Shown piece after piece: positions 1 to 11,307 of a stretch of DNA of 64,000 bases (position 1 is the stretch's first letter; each line of letters starts with the position of its first letter). The notes beneath the pieces are model-generated. The model searched no databases and was not told the origin of the DNA. It saw only the letters and a program-made list of their open reading frames with translations. Origin of the DNA: Xylona heveae TC161. Its lineage: Eukaryota; Ascomycota; Xylonomycetes; Xylonales; Xylonaceae. The DNA is taken from positions 1,927,726 to 1,991,725 of the forward strand of contig NW_017264193.1 in the NCBI RefSeq assembly GCF_001619985.1. Direction: 5' to 3'. A program made the position numbers and the translations under genes.

Positions 1-28
1 AACGTTGGATTTGCTAATCTTTTTACAG

Positions 29-1699
29 CTACTGTACGATTTCGATTACGAGACGGACCGATTACCTCTCACTCAAGCTCTACTTCTCATGACCTACTGG
101 TATGAGACGCCGGATGACCAAAAGGACACTTGGCATTGGATGGGCTTGGCAATTTCCATGTCCCATACCCTTGGGTTGCACCGCAATCATACCCGATCAA
201 AATTGGACCCTAAAAAGAAAAGCCTCTACAAGAGAATATGGTGGTCCTGCTTTATGAGAGATCGTTTAGTTGCAATTGGTATGAGACGGCCTACGCGGAT
301 AAAGCACGATGATTACGATGTATCGATGCTCTCGCTCGACGATTTCAATTTTGCACCTCTCCCTACCTGGTTTTGCCAGGCCGCACCAGAGTGCTCTCTC
401 GCGGTGGATACGGAGAAGCAGCGACAGCTTGCCACAATGTGCATTGAAAAGGCAAAGCTGTGTCTCTGCATCAGTCATGTCCTTGGAACGCAATACTCTG
501 TATTGAATGGACACCAATCTGTACAATATGAATCTGGAACTTCCAGATCGACAATCATGCTATTCCCCAAGAAACTTGATCCGGAAACGCAGGAGGTTCG
601 CGTCTGTGACATGGAACTCAAGGGCTGGCAAAAGAATTTGCCCGAGGCTGCCAAGTACCGATCGCCAGCTGTGGATTACCTACCTCCTGGAGAACGCCCT
701 CTGGTACTGCATCGCGCGCTTCTACATATGATTTATTATACTACTGTAAGTGCGCTGCACCGGCCTCAAGTTCTCCCATCGGGACCCTCTGGGGCTCCGA
801 CACGACCGGAAGTTTCTCGGTTTCAAGACGATTCCCGGAGAAAGGTTCGAATGTCGGCAACGGAGATTACTCGAGTCGCTGGCGAACTTTATGCACTGGA
901 CCTTGTACGATACTTGCCCACCACTGGAGTTACAGTCCTGCTACCTGCGGTGATTATACATCTTCTTGATATCAAATCCTTGGACGAACCGACTCGGCGC
1001 GTAAGCTTGCAAGGCTTCTACCAGTGCATGCAGGTCCTGCGCCAACTTCGAGATAATTATGCAGCTGCGGAATTTTCTACAATGTTCCTTGAGGCCGCCG
1101 TTCGAAAGGCCGATATCCAGCTAGCGCCTGGATCAGGTAGTTCACAGAAGCTATCGCAACGTGCAAATTTGGGGAAGCTAGTCAAGGCTGGGAAAACGGC
1201 AATATCGGTTGCTTCCCAGGCGGCGAATCTTACTCTTACGCCGCCTCCAGAAGTATCTAATGGTGTTTCGGACCGCGTTGATCCTGAGTCTGTTTCAGCT
1301 TTTGCGTCGGATGCGGAACAGCATGCCACCCACGATAGTATGGCGGGAGAGGTTGAATTTGTTCTCTCGTCCACTCCTCCGTCATCCGAGCACTTGGACA
1401 ATGAGCGCCTGTCGGGTGAGAAGCCGACTTTTCAGCCTCGTTTTGATAACTGTTTAGCTGGTTCCGAGTTCACTCCCGCGCCACTCATGGCGAATACGGC
1501 CACGTTGTTCGATAATGAAGTGGATGGAGATTTTGAATCACTTCTTGACCTTGATCATGGAACTAATTCCTTGTTTCACGGCACCGATTCCTCTGCTATA
1601 CACGGCGAGAGCAGTGGATTTACATTTGACATGGATTGGATGAACGATATTCAACCAAATTCGACTGATGGTTTTGACGGCATTGTGCTTGCCGTTTAG
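29..1699 (+). CDS. Fungal-specific transcription factor (Zn2Cys6 family type), 3' exon only
   Basis: Partial gene; the 5' part, including any DNA-binding Zn2Cys6 cluster, lies outside the window. The window opens inside an intron: a GCTAATC branch-like site and a TTTTTACAG acceptor end at 28. The open frame from there runs to TAG at 1697-1699 (about 556 residues). The start resembles the fungal transcription factor middle homology region (Fungal_trans), with TYWYE, a GLHRN helix and the RIWWSCFMRDR signature that is typical of cutinase-factor-1-beta-like regulators. The last 200 residues are Ser/Thr/acidic and could be an activation region. It should act in the nucleus, but its target genes cannot be read from the sequence. 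No intron is needed within this exon. Confidence 0.85.
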   Translation, partial: LLYDFDYETDRLPLTQALLLMTYWYETPDDQKDTWHWMGLAISMSHTLGLHRNHTRSKLDPKKKSLYKRIWWSCFMRDRLVAIGMRRPTRIKHDDYDVSMLSLDDFNFAPLPTWFCQAAPECSLAVDTEKQRQLATMCIEKAKLCLCISHVLGTQYSVLNGHQSVQYESGTSRSTIMLFPKKLDPETQEVRVCDMELKGWQKNLPEAAKYRSPAVDYLPPGERPLVLHRALLHMIYYTTVSALHRPQVLPSGPSGAPTRPEVSRFQDDSRRKVRMSATEITRVAGELYALDLVRYLPTTGVTVLLPAVIIHLLDIKSLDEPTRRVSLQGFYQCMQVLRQLRDNYAAAEFSTMFLEAAVRKADIQLAPGSGSSQKLSQRANLGKLVKAGKTAISVASQAANLTLTPPPEVSNGVSDRVDPESVSAFASDAEQHATHDSMAGEVEFVLSSTPPSSEHLDNERLSGEKPTFQPRFDNCLAGSEFTPAPLMANTATLFDNEVDGDFESLLDLDHGTNSLFHGTDSSAIHGESSGFTFDMDWMNDIQPNSTDGFDGIVLAV

Positions 1700-3417
1700 C
1701 GTCGGCTGGCGTCGTGCGGTCTTATTGTCTCTTTGGTTTATTTAATTTTTTTTTTTTTTAACTTCGATCATTTCGGCTGCAATTCGATAGCTCGGCCCAG
1801 GGTGGGCATGTGATATTATACTCAAAGTATCTTGGGGGGCGGGTATTGGGGGCGTACACGCGACTGATTACTTGAACTGGCGTCTTTGGCGGCTTTGGGG
1901 TTGGCATTTTCGGGCATTATTGCACGTCATTTATTAGGATGGGGTCGTATACTGAGTACTTGCGCAGTGTCAGTTGTCTTGTCTCACATGGACAGGTGGG
2001 GTTCGTGCCCCCGATTGCTTGTGTGGCTGAATGGGCTTTGGTCTTTTTCACGCAGTAGATGCACAATGATACAGCTCAGCGTGGTAAAATAAAAGCGGAA
2101 TTCTTCAAGCAAATACTTCTTCCTCTTTGGTCCATTACTGATTTGTGTTTGAATATCATTTGTCGCTGTTTGAGACCCTTTATCTAGGAATGCTTGATAC
2201 GGCGACAGATGCGTGACAATAATGATTGCAAATGGGCCGAAGTGTTTTTGGAGTTGATTTTGGCGTGTCATGAAGCTGATAGCTGAGCCTCGTGATCGAA
2301 TCTCGAGCTTTGGTTGGTTGACGGAGGTAGCAAAGCAGACACACCCGAAGATCTCGCATATTCCCCAGTGCCGGCCAACCTTGTCCCCTTGGTCCACCAG
2401 CATGGGTTGTGCATAGAAATGTGCATAAACTAGGATTCACACGACCATAACTAGCCAAAGGGAGCTCAACTCGGCGCCCTTGAGGACCCTGCTGGTTGCG
2501 CCAAATTTGATCCTTTTTCTGCAACTTGTGGGCAAGTGATCTTTTAAACGTTTGATTAATTAATCTTCGGTCAAGGAAGAGCTCTTTATATACATCTTCC
2601 CTGGTGCATCCTTTTCTACTTGCTGAATGTCGACCACTTTGGAGTGAAGATTACCAGCTTCCCTTGTCTTTATACCAGAACTCCCTTGTGCTGGAACCCT
2701 TTGCGGAGTTGCCCTCGTGCCGTGCGACTTGGGGCAGAATTTTCTCGTATCGGGCTTACTGTAACTTAGCTTCGTTGCGTGCTATTAGTTACTGTTTGCA
2801 TCCGACGCCGGCCCGCGTGGGGAGCTAGAGGTCTCGCGACACCAAAATTCAGCGGCACGTACCAAAGTGACGTTTTGAGTCGATTCGAGCTGTCTCAAGA
2901 CCGAGAAGACCGAGCAGCTGCAGAGCCAACAACACTGGCAACGATCGACTACCCATAGACGCAAAGAGGGTCATTTGGAGCACTTGAAAACGCCGCACGT
3001 TTCGCTGCCAAGCCCGCACGGACAACGTTCCGACGCAGTCCACTCAATACGGGGCCACAAAAGGCTCTGTAATCGAGAAAAGGAGCGAAAGAGAGCGCGG
3101 ACGGAAGAACGCACGCGCTTGGACCTTCATCAACTTCTTATTTGCTGGCCAGTTTGTGCAAATACAGTTTGCGATAAACGCGGTAGGAAATTCATCTCTG
3201 CCGATCGCGATAATCGTTTACGGCCACGGAGGGTCCCCGAATCGTTCGAGCCTTTGGAAAATAGGCAAAGAAAATCGAGCGACCCGGGATAGGAAGATCA
3301 GCGGAGAAATCATTATGCTAGTGCTGAGACGGTAGAAGCGGAATTATCTGGCAGAATTTGGTTTTCTCATTTCATTTTCTCCGTCTCTTTTTTGAGCTGG
3401 ACGGCTCATCGGGCATT
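1700..3417. other. Intergenic region between transcription factor and PPN1
   Basis: About 1.7 kb without a supported gene. A T-run near 1747-1760 follows the transcription factor stop and fits a 3' UTR. The remainder should hold the PPN1 promoter and 5' UTR; short open frames here have no recognisable motif. No repeat or RNA gene was seen. Confidence 0.5.
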
Positions 3418-5813
3418 ATGAGATTGCAGCTATTGCTGGCGCTGGTCGCCGCGGTGGGAAGTGGTAGGACATGGGGTCTCCAGGTAAATGCGGCTCCAGC
3501 GGAGACCCAGAATGAATTACGAGGACATGAGCATGACGAAGGCACGTCAAACGCACAGCTGGATGTGGACCAAGAACTGGGGAGCCTTGCGCAGCAGCCG
3601 CTCTTGCGGCAGGACAGGAGACCTACTGTCCAAAGAAAGAAACCGTTGACGGGAAAGTTTTTGCATATTACAGGTACTGAACTTCTTCAAGAAATTTTGC
3701 CGAATACGCATGTTTACTGACTTTTCAAAGACTTCCACCCTGATCCGTTCTACAAGGTCCACTCGTCATCCGAAAAAGGCGATTCTTGTCACAAAAATGA
3801 TGGTCAAATTGGCTTCTATGGCGCCGAGAAAACCGATTGCGACTCGCCCATCTCGCTCGTGAACGCGACGTTCAACTGGATTTCGGAAAACATCAAAGAC
3901 GAGATTGACTTTATCGTCTGGACGGGCGACTCTGCGAGGCACGACAATGACGAAGATATACCACGAAACACGGCCCAGGTCGAGGGACAGAATCAATTTC
4001 TCGTGGACAAGTTCGTTGAAGTCTTTGGCAAGTCGAAAGACCCAAATGACCGCGACCCGCTCAATAATTTCATCGTTCCGATCATACCCACTTATGGTAA
4101 CAACGATATATTGCCACACAACATTATGACCGAAGGACCCAATCACTGGACCAAAGAATATTTAAAAATCTGGAGGAAATTCATTCCTGAGGAACAGCGC
4201 CATCAATTTGAAAAGGGCGGCTGGTTCTTTGTCGAGGCCATTCCCAACAAGCTTGCCGTTTTCAGCTTGAACACCCTGTGAGTTAATACTCCATCTTCAA
4301 CATTTTCATCTCCAGCTTACCTATGCTAATACCTACCAGCTACTTCTTCACATCCAACAGTGCCGTTGACGGATGTGCCAAAAAGTCCGAGCCAGGGTAT
4401 CAGCAGATGGAATGGCTCCGAATTCAATTGCAATTCCTCCGAATCCGCGGCATGAAAGCCATCTTGATCGGACACGTTCCTCCCGCGCGGACCGACAGCA
4501 AAACTAGCTGGGACGAATCATGCTGGCAAAAATACTCCCTCTGGCTACGACAATATCGAGACGTGGTGGTCGGTTCGATCTACGGCCATATGAACATTGA
4601 CCATTTCATTCTGCAAGACTTTGACGACATTGAGATTGGGCCCCACGGCACTACCGGTGGTGCCAAGTCAATCGACGCCCGAGTAGCTATGGATGACCAC
4701 CTCACCGTGCAGTCTTCCGCAGACTACTTGCTCGAGCTACGAGACGACTGGTCTGACCTGCCAAAGCCACCAGAAGTCACCGCACTCGAAGAGTACGGCG
4801 ACCCTGAGCTGTCCGTGGAGCAGATCCAGGCCCGTCTGAGAAGAAAGAAGAAGAGAAAGGGCCACAAGAGCAGGAAACAGAAATTCTTCGAAAAAGTCGG
4901 CGGCGAATTCGCCGAACGATACAGCTTGTCCCTTGTCTCTCCCAGCATCGTGCCGAATTACTTCCCCACCTTGAGAATAATCGAGTATAACGTTACTGGT
5001 CTCGAATCCTCTTCTTCTTCCATCTTTCCTTTGGAATCCGATATTTTCCCGACCCACCATCCTGCCGGCCTCGACGAGCTCGAAACCCAGCAACAAGAGC
5101 AACAAGAGTCCGACTCACTCTGGACATCCAAAAAGAAGAGAAAAGGCCGCAAAGGCAAAAAGGACAAACTCATCGTCCCTGATCCCCCCTCGAAATCCGC
5201 CCCGCCGGGTCCTGCTTATTCCCCACAGACGTTGTCTTGGCTGGGATATACCCAATACTTTGCCAATCTGACAGACATCAACAACGAGACCGACGCTCTT
5301 GACATCGCCCTTGATGATCATCAAGACGCAGATGATGGGCATGTCCAGAGTCAAAAGAAGGATAAAAAACAGAAACCCCACCCCAAGGAATTCAATTTCC
5401 AGGTCGAATATTCCACGTTCAATGACTCCATTTACAAACTCAAGGACATGACCGTCATGAGCTACCTCAAGCTTGCCCAGCGTATTGGGCAGTCAAGGCC
5501 CACTTCGGACGAGGATTCGTGGGACGCGCAAGAGCTTGAGCCTGATCACGCGGAGGATGAAAGCGATGATGAAAAGGAGGACGATGACCAGGACGAGGAG
5601 GAAGAGGCCAGTGCGAACAAGTCTCGCAAGAGAAAAGGCAAAGGCAAAGGCAAGTCCTCCAATGGGAAAAGTGACAAGCGGCTAGCCAGCAGGAGGAGGA
5701 GAAGAAAGGGACAAAAGATTGCAAATAAAGTCTGGTATACTTTTGTCCGGAGAGCATATGTCGATACCAAGGCCGAACAGGACCTGCATGACAACTTTGG
5801 AGAACCACTCTGA
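3418..5813 (+). CDS. PPN1: Endopolyphosphatase (vacuolar metallophosphatase)
   Basis: Three exons: 3418-3673, 3731-4277, 4340-5813, giving 758 aa (yeast Ppn1 is 674 aa). It cleaves long inorganic polyphosphate chains inside the vacuole. The N-terminus is a hydrophobic signal-anchor. The calcineurin-like metallophosphatase motifs are all present: DFH (D86, H88), GD (D152), GNND (N209-D211), GHVPP (H313) and GHMNIDH (H351). In the family the DxH block follows the first intron, as here. The C-terminal third is low complexity, alternating acidic stretches with at least five Lys/Arg clusters such as RRKKKRKGHKSRKQK, and ends with a conserved-looking WYTFVRRAYVDT tail. The start is the first ATG that gives a signal-anchor. 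The family assignment is firm; the role of the charged tail is unknown. Confidence 0.95.
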
Positions 5814-6102
5814 GCCACAATCTATATCCTCGTTGCTCATGTCTGTCCTCTATAGTGTTTATATTTCATCTTGCCACGTACATAATTATGAATCTATCCG
5901 TTTAATTCTTGCTTGGGTTGATATATGGGCATTCACATTGTTAATAATATTTCAAACTCACAACGCCAGGGTAGTCCAAAATACATACTGTGCTCTTCAA
6001 AATATTTTGCCATGAGCTTTCCATCCGCTGAGTTGTGTCAAACGCTGTCCAGGCGAAAAAGAAAATGATACTTCGTCCAATAGGAGCAGAACAAAAAAAT
6101 CC

Positions 6103-6110
6103 AAAAAAAA
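6103..6110 (-). terminator. Pol III T-run terminator for the intron-containing tRNA-Ser(AGA)
   Basis: Eight A on the plus strand, which is T8 on the transcribed strand, start seven bases past the 3' end of the tRNA gene. Confidence 0.75.
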
Positions 6111-6116
6111 TTCGCC

Positions 6117-6211
6117 GTCGCGAAGAGGATTCGAACCTCTGCGGCCGAAGCCATATGATCTCGTACTAAGCCGATTCTAGTCATACCCAATAACCACTCT
6201 GGCATCGCGAC
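6117..6211 (-). tRNA. tRNA-Ser(AGA) with 15-nt intron
   Basis: Class II tRNA gene of 95 nt, 80 nt after splicing. The 7-bp acceptor stem pairs GTCGCGA with TCGCGAC. The anticodon stem TATGA/TCATA encloses a loop with anticodon AGA (plus-strand 6176-6178). A GGC-TTCG-GCC long variable arm identifies a serine tRNA, and the B box GGTTCGAATCC is perfect. The intron is 6160-6174, placed directly 3' of base 37, as in all eukaryotic nuclear tRNA introns. Apart from the intron it is identical to the gene at 6298-6377. Confidence 0.95.
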
Positions 6212-6276
6212 GAAAAGAAACCCCTTTCGCTTAAGGCACACCTGGCGAGATATACCAGATGTGAAAAGCTCGGAGG

Positions 6277-6282
6277 AAAAAA
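6277..6282 (-). terminator. Pol III T-run terminator for the intronless tRNA-Ser(AGA)
   Basis: T6 on the transcribed strand, 15 nt downstream of the tRNA 3' end. Confidence 0.6.
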
Positions 6283-6297
6283 GGCGAATTAACAAAC

Positions 6298-6377
6298 GTC
6301 GCGAAGAGGATTCGAACCTCTGCGGCCGAAGCCATATGATTTCTAGTCATACCCAATAACCACTCTGGCATCGCGAC
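6298..6377 (-). tRNA. tRNA-Ser(AGA), intronless copy
   Basis: An 80-nt class II tRNA with the same mature sequence as the gene 86 bp away at 6117-6211. It lacks exactly the 15 intron bases: the anticodon loop CTAGAAA is uninterrupted. Acceptor stem, long variable arm and B box are intact, so it should be functional. The flanks of the two copies show no obvious similarity beyond the tRNA itself. Confidence 0.95.
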
Positions 6378-7437
6378 TTGATTTGTTGAACACGGACTGC
6401 TTATTATATTCTATGTACCAAGCCCTCACCCCCCTGCCCTTCAAATTATACCCTTGCCATTTGTTGGCATCTTGATGACTTGTCTGCGTGGTTGTGTTAC
6501 GGGCGAAGCATGGAGTATTGGGCTGTAGTTTTTTTCTTATACCATGAATGAATCTATCGTTTTCTTTTACTTGAAATGAAATGTTTTATTTGAGTAATGA
6601 GGCATTTGGATTTTGTGGTAAAATACTCAAAGTTGATTGGATTGTGTATGCGATGGAACTAGGTTTATTTGGTATTTAAATTGTGGATAAGAAAATTCCA
6701 AAAAAAAAAGGGAAAAAATAACAAGAAAAATATATGCTGGAGATATCAAATTAAGTAATCTCAAACCAGTATTTGTCCTTGTTCAGAGAGTTGACTGCCA
6801 GATTTGATTTAATGATTTTCAAGGTCGAATAGTGATCGACGAGGTCGAATAGTGCCAACAGTGCATGATGAAGCTCAATGTTACCCCGTTCCCGACGAAA
6901 GAAAGCGCTGGAAGCACGTAAGTGGATTACAAAACGAGCCCGCTGTTTAGTGAACTTAGTAGGGACGCGGGCCGAACTCCGGAAGGGCGCACGAGTCCCA
7001 ACGGGCGAGGGGTTGACAGTCAATAGAGATAACCTACCTTATGTCGGACGAGATTCGATCACAATGCGACGGGACCTTGCATTTTCCTAATACGACACAG
7101 ATCCTGAATGCTAATACTGCAGAGAGAAAAAAAAAGGTACTCTGTTAAAAATGCGTGCTTTCTGCGAAACTGAACTGCATATACCTTAAGTAGCCTGACT
7201 CGCCCGAGAATGTCAATCAAAGTGGGGTGGTGTTGTGTTGCCCCACTATCGATTATCAGTAACATGATATGATGGTACAACAGAACAGCATTAAGGGTCC
7301 GTTTACTCGGACATTTATAAGTAACTGGATGACTCGAAGCTATCCCGCGGCTAACCATTGCTGAGATATCCTTCACCACCGTCGTCTTTCTTTTGGAATA
7401 TCTTGTCAGAACCAGTTTGCTGTAATTGCTTTGCACT
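6378..7437. other. Intergenic region, no supported gene
   Basis: About 1 kb of AT-rich sequence with homopolymer runs (6696-6716). The phrase AGGTCGAATAGTG occurs twice close together near 6821-6855. Open frames here are short and without motifs. Confidence 0.4.
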
Positions 7438-8700
7438 ATGTCTGGATTCCCGACCCTTAAGCCCGCTTTCACCGTTACGGTACGAGTCCCCCTCGCTGTA
7501 CCCCGAGATTCCGCCTGGGCTTCTTGAGCCATTGGCGTGTTGTTTTGAGCCACAGCACACTGTGCGAAGTGGTAAAAGTTCTTATCAGAACACTGGTCGA
7601 ATGTCGATGTTAATTATTACTTTGAAAGTCATAGGTCGATATCGCGCCGCCAGAAGTCCTTGGTGAGTCTCATCATGTGTCTGAGACATTCATATGGCCC
7701 GTTAGGGACCTGAACTCGCGGAATCAACCAGCGGAATCCTCAAGCTCAATTGAAGAAAATCGATATTTCAAAGGATGATATTGACTAATGTGTGCGCAGC
7801 CAATGTCTCCAAGAGTGGTGCTCCGCTCAACGTCGTGGTATGTACCATGTCAACTCTCTAATTAAGCCCCTACTCGTCGCCGAAGATCTTCCCGCCCAGT
7901 TGTCATCGAAATGGATCATATTACGCCGCCTGTTCTTGCTGTGCCCTTTAATGAAGGCGTTGAAATTCGGTCGCTGACAATGGAATCTTGCCTTTGGGAT
8001 ATAGCCCATGACTGCCGGCACTGTCAAGAGTGAGCCTGGCTTCGAACTAGCCCTTGATGCTACCTTCAATGGAACCGGCCATGATTTCATTCGCCAGGAC
8101 CCCTCTGGCAAGCATCTTCGCCTGGACGTTCGGTCCACAGTCACGTAAGAACCCTTGCAAGAGCCCTGGAAGATAGCTGCCGACAGCTGTCCTTCGAATA
8201 TACCAGTGAGAAGCGCAAGAGACTGACAGATGTTCGTGCATAGAAACAAGGATGGCGCTGTAAGTGCCTGCTAGAGAGCTGAAAGTTCAAAACGTCAAGT
8301 CCTCTGGCTCACGGGGAACAGATTATCGCGCTCTACTACACTGGTGTGGTTGCCATAACACCCGGCGTTGCTGCTGCCCTTAGCGGTGCTCCAGATGCGA
8401 AGACTACAGACTATGGTGACTCTTGTGAGTTTGGTCAAATTCATGCCCTCAAATTACGGACATGCTGATTTATTCTTTCCCCACAGTCACACACTTCACA
8501 TTTGAGGTAATTATCCGCAGGGCTTACCCCCATCTAAGTAAGGCTATCTGAACCGCAGAGCTGACGTACTGCTGTAGACCGGTGCAGAGCACCTTAAGGC
8601 CCTCGAGACGAGTGTTTTCGTTGGTGCTGGTCATTTCATTGTCGAGCCCGGCAAGCCCCTGGTTGTCCAATACAAGGTCAGCCAGGTCATCAAGGGTTAA
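7438..8700 (+). CDS. DUF3237 family protein, eight-exon gene
   Basis: Exons 7438-7479, 7635-7662, 7800-7837, 8005-8144, 8244-8259, 8322-8424, 8487-8506 and 8578-8700 add to 510 nt (169 aa). Every junction has GT-AG ends and matching phase. The spliced product begins MSGFPTLKPAFTVTVDIAPP, continues VVPMTAGTVKSEPGFE and RQDPSGKHLRLDVRS, then YYTGVV, DSFTHFTFETGAE and SVFVGAGHFIVEPGKP. This is the layout I recall for fungal DUF3237 proteins, small beta-barrel-like proteins of unknown function. There is no signal peptide. It is intron-dense: seven introns, with exons of 16 and 20 nt. No single long open frame covers it, so it is easily missed. The family call is firm; the 5' exons rest on phase and pattern only. 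Confidence 0.82.
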
Positions 8701-8881
8701 ACGATAACTCCCATGATGTTGATGATTTACGCGTATCTTATACACTTAGAACATTGGGTACAAATCAATTTATACATAAATTTCCGCCTCCAGATCACCA
8801 TCCAATCACTATGCACAGCTCTCCATTCTATATAACAGAATTATATCTCTCCTAGCTACATGTATTCAATTCTATCAACGC

Positions 8882-11307
8882 TCAATGATTTTTCAATCCT
8901 TCCAGATACGAAACAAGCCTCTTCTTGATGATAACGCCTACCAGAACACCACTCCTTTCAGCAACCACGCAAAGGTGACGCAGACCAAGCTTACTAAACA
9001 TCTCCACTGCATATTCCATAGGAGCATTCTCGTTAATTGTGAGAGGCGTTTCATCCACAAACATTGACATGTCAAATTCCTCATCCTCAGCAATCCCGAG
9101 CAACCTTACCTTGCAATCAGCCGGGAAGATTTTACCGATGTCTTTCAGTCCAAATTCAAGCTCGCCCTCTGCAAGATATCCCTGAATCATTTTGTTCTGG
9201 ACCAGCACAAGTCCGGCATCCATCAAGCCTCGCCTCTGGAGTTGCGCAAGCTTTTCTTCTAATATTGCCCGAGGAACAAGCCCATCGAAGGGTACATCGA
9301 CTGTAATTTCTTCCATTGTCTGTTTTGGTGGGATGAGAACACCAACAAGAGCATCTTCTTTGCGAACCAGGGCCAGAGCATGCTCGGAATTGAGAAAAGG
9401 ATGACCGAGGACTGTCTGGGCTAAATCATAGACTCCCTCCTGCTCTAAAGCATCGGCCACCCATTTTGCGACCAGAATTGCGATCATGTGTGGCAAGACA
9501 TATTCGAGCTCACCGGTAAGCTATGGGCGAAATTAGTGGACCACTGAGATGTTGCTGATAGCCAAACGTTTTCACCTACCTCAAACATGATAACGCACAG
9601 CGAGATTGTCATTCTAGAGACACCAGCCAAGAATGCTGCTGCTCCGACCATGGCGAAAATGCCAGGGGAAATGGACGTTATCCACTGACCCATGAGGCGA
9701 CCAAAGAATGCACCGGCGTCCAGCGCGGGGATGATAATTCCCGAAGGAACTTTGCAGCCGAAAGTAACGATGGTGAGAACAAGTTTCACCAGAGTACCGT
9801 ATACCAACCACCCAATGTAGTCGCTGCGGCTACTCTTCGACTCCATCTGGCATACCCAAGACGTTCCAGGCTCGCTGCAATCAACCAGCAGCTGCTTCAG
9901 GATCAGGTCGCCAGTGTCCCTAGTCAATGGATTTGGATATTGCAACAAGGCAGTGATGAGGACGACTAAGGCGGTTTCAAATACAGGGTAGTTTCTGATG
10001 ATGGAAAGTTTCCGAAAAGATTTAGACCACATAAAATTCGCCTTGCAAAATATACCTCCGAACAGGCCTCCGGCGATGCCTAAGAGGATGAAGATGAGAT
10101 AGTGGATTGGATCATACGACGTTCCATAATTGGTCTCAAACAAGACAAGCTTTCCTGTTCCGGTGGGGTTCAGTGCTCTGAGAACGACAGCCGCAATCAT
10201 TGAACAGAGGAACGCGCGCCAGAGAACCTTTCGCGGGAAGTAGGTGCTGATTTCCTATCGACTCATGTGAACATGGATAGACGTCGAGCGACTCGGGTTA
10301 CGAACCTCATAGCTGAAGAGAACACCTCCAATAGGTGCTCCAAACGCAACGCTCAGTCCCGCCGAGCAGGCTGCGGAAAGCAATTCTCTCATCTGCCTCC
10401 CATTCTCACGGTACCTGGGGAACATTTGGCCTACAAGGTATCCAACGCATGTGGAGATATGCACGAATGGGCCTTCCTTTCCCAGACACATTCCTGTGGC
10501 AACAGCAAACACAGCACCAACAGCTTTGACGGCAAGCACTCTAAAATCCAAAAAGTGGGGAATGACGAACCCTGACAGGATTGTTTTGATCTCTGGAATA
10601 CCAGAGCCCGAGGCCATGTACATGATTTTCCCTTTTGCCCTTTGCGCATCAGTTGCCTTGGGACCGAAATGTTTGTCGCCTTGTCCTGGCGCAGTGGCGG
10701 GCAAAGAACGCTTTGTCAACAATACTGTCAAGCTCGAGCTGATGACTCCAAAAGCGAGAGCAAAGCCGACATAGATGCCAAAACTTCGCCACCAATCTGG
10801 AGTCCAGTCGTTCCATTTGTGACATGCCTCTTTTGTTCTAAAAACGTTTCCAGAGCAATAGCCCTCTTTCCAGTCACTGACTGTAGCCTCTGCGATATCG
10901 ACCAGGAAAGCGACACAAGCGGTCAACAGTCCGATGAGCGCAACGGCTACCCAGCCTTCACATGATGACCATGCGGCATAGAGTCGGGGACGGAGCCCTT
11001 TACGACAATGGATTAGTCGATAACGAAAGGAGTTCTTGACCTATTCTCAGCTTAATTAGATAGGCCCCAAAGCTCTGTTGAGTATATTCTGGTTACGGAC
11101 AAGATCATGCAGCCAGTCAATCGTAGTATAATCATTATAGGGAAGCCGTTCTCCCAGAGGTGTTGCAGAGAGAGCCTGCTCTTCTTTGCTCAAGTGCGAT
11201 GAAATGACTGAATCCTCCTCGGCTCGAACGTGGTTCAACCGTCGATCACGGACAATAGAAGGGATAAGACTTGTTCGCTCATTTGCCAGCTCGGGGTCTG
11301 AAGCCAT
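8882..11307 (-). CDS. GEF1: CLC chloride channel/exchanger, GEF1-like, with C-terminal CBS domains
   Basis: Exons (minus) 11307-11097, 10997-10306, 10254-9580 and 9520-8882, 738 aa (yeast Gef1 is 779 aa). A CLC voltage-gated chloride transporter, in fungi on Golgi/endosomal/vacuolar membranes, needed for luminal Cl- and for copper/iron supply. Selectivity-filter motifs are clear: GSGIPE, GKEGPFVH with the gating glutamate, and PSGIIIP in place of the common GLFIP. The gating glutamate suggests a Cl-/H+ exchanger. The last about 200 residues hold a CBS-pair region ending GVLVGVIIKKRLVSYLEG. The first intron is the weakest point. A GTAACC donor at 11096 keeps frame, while the frame extended past it hits TAA. 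It is divergent from EKI1, sharing about 1 kb. Confidence 0.93.

Noticed and set aside
7059-7560. Minus-strand frames of 164 and 69 codons
   Set aside because: They overlap the first exon of the plus-strand DUF3237 gene and have no recognisable content.
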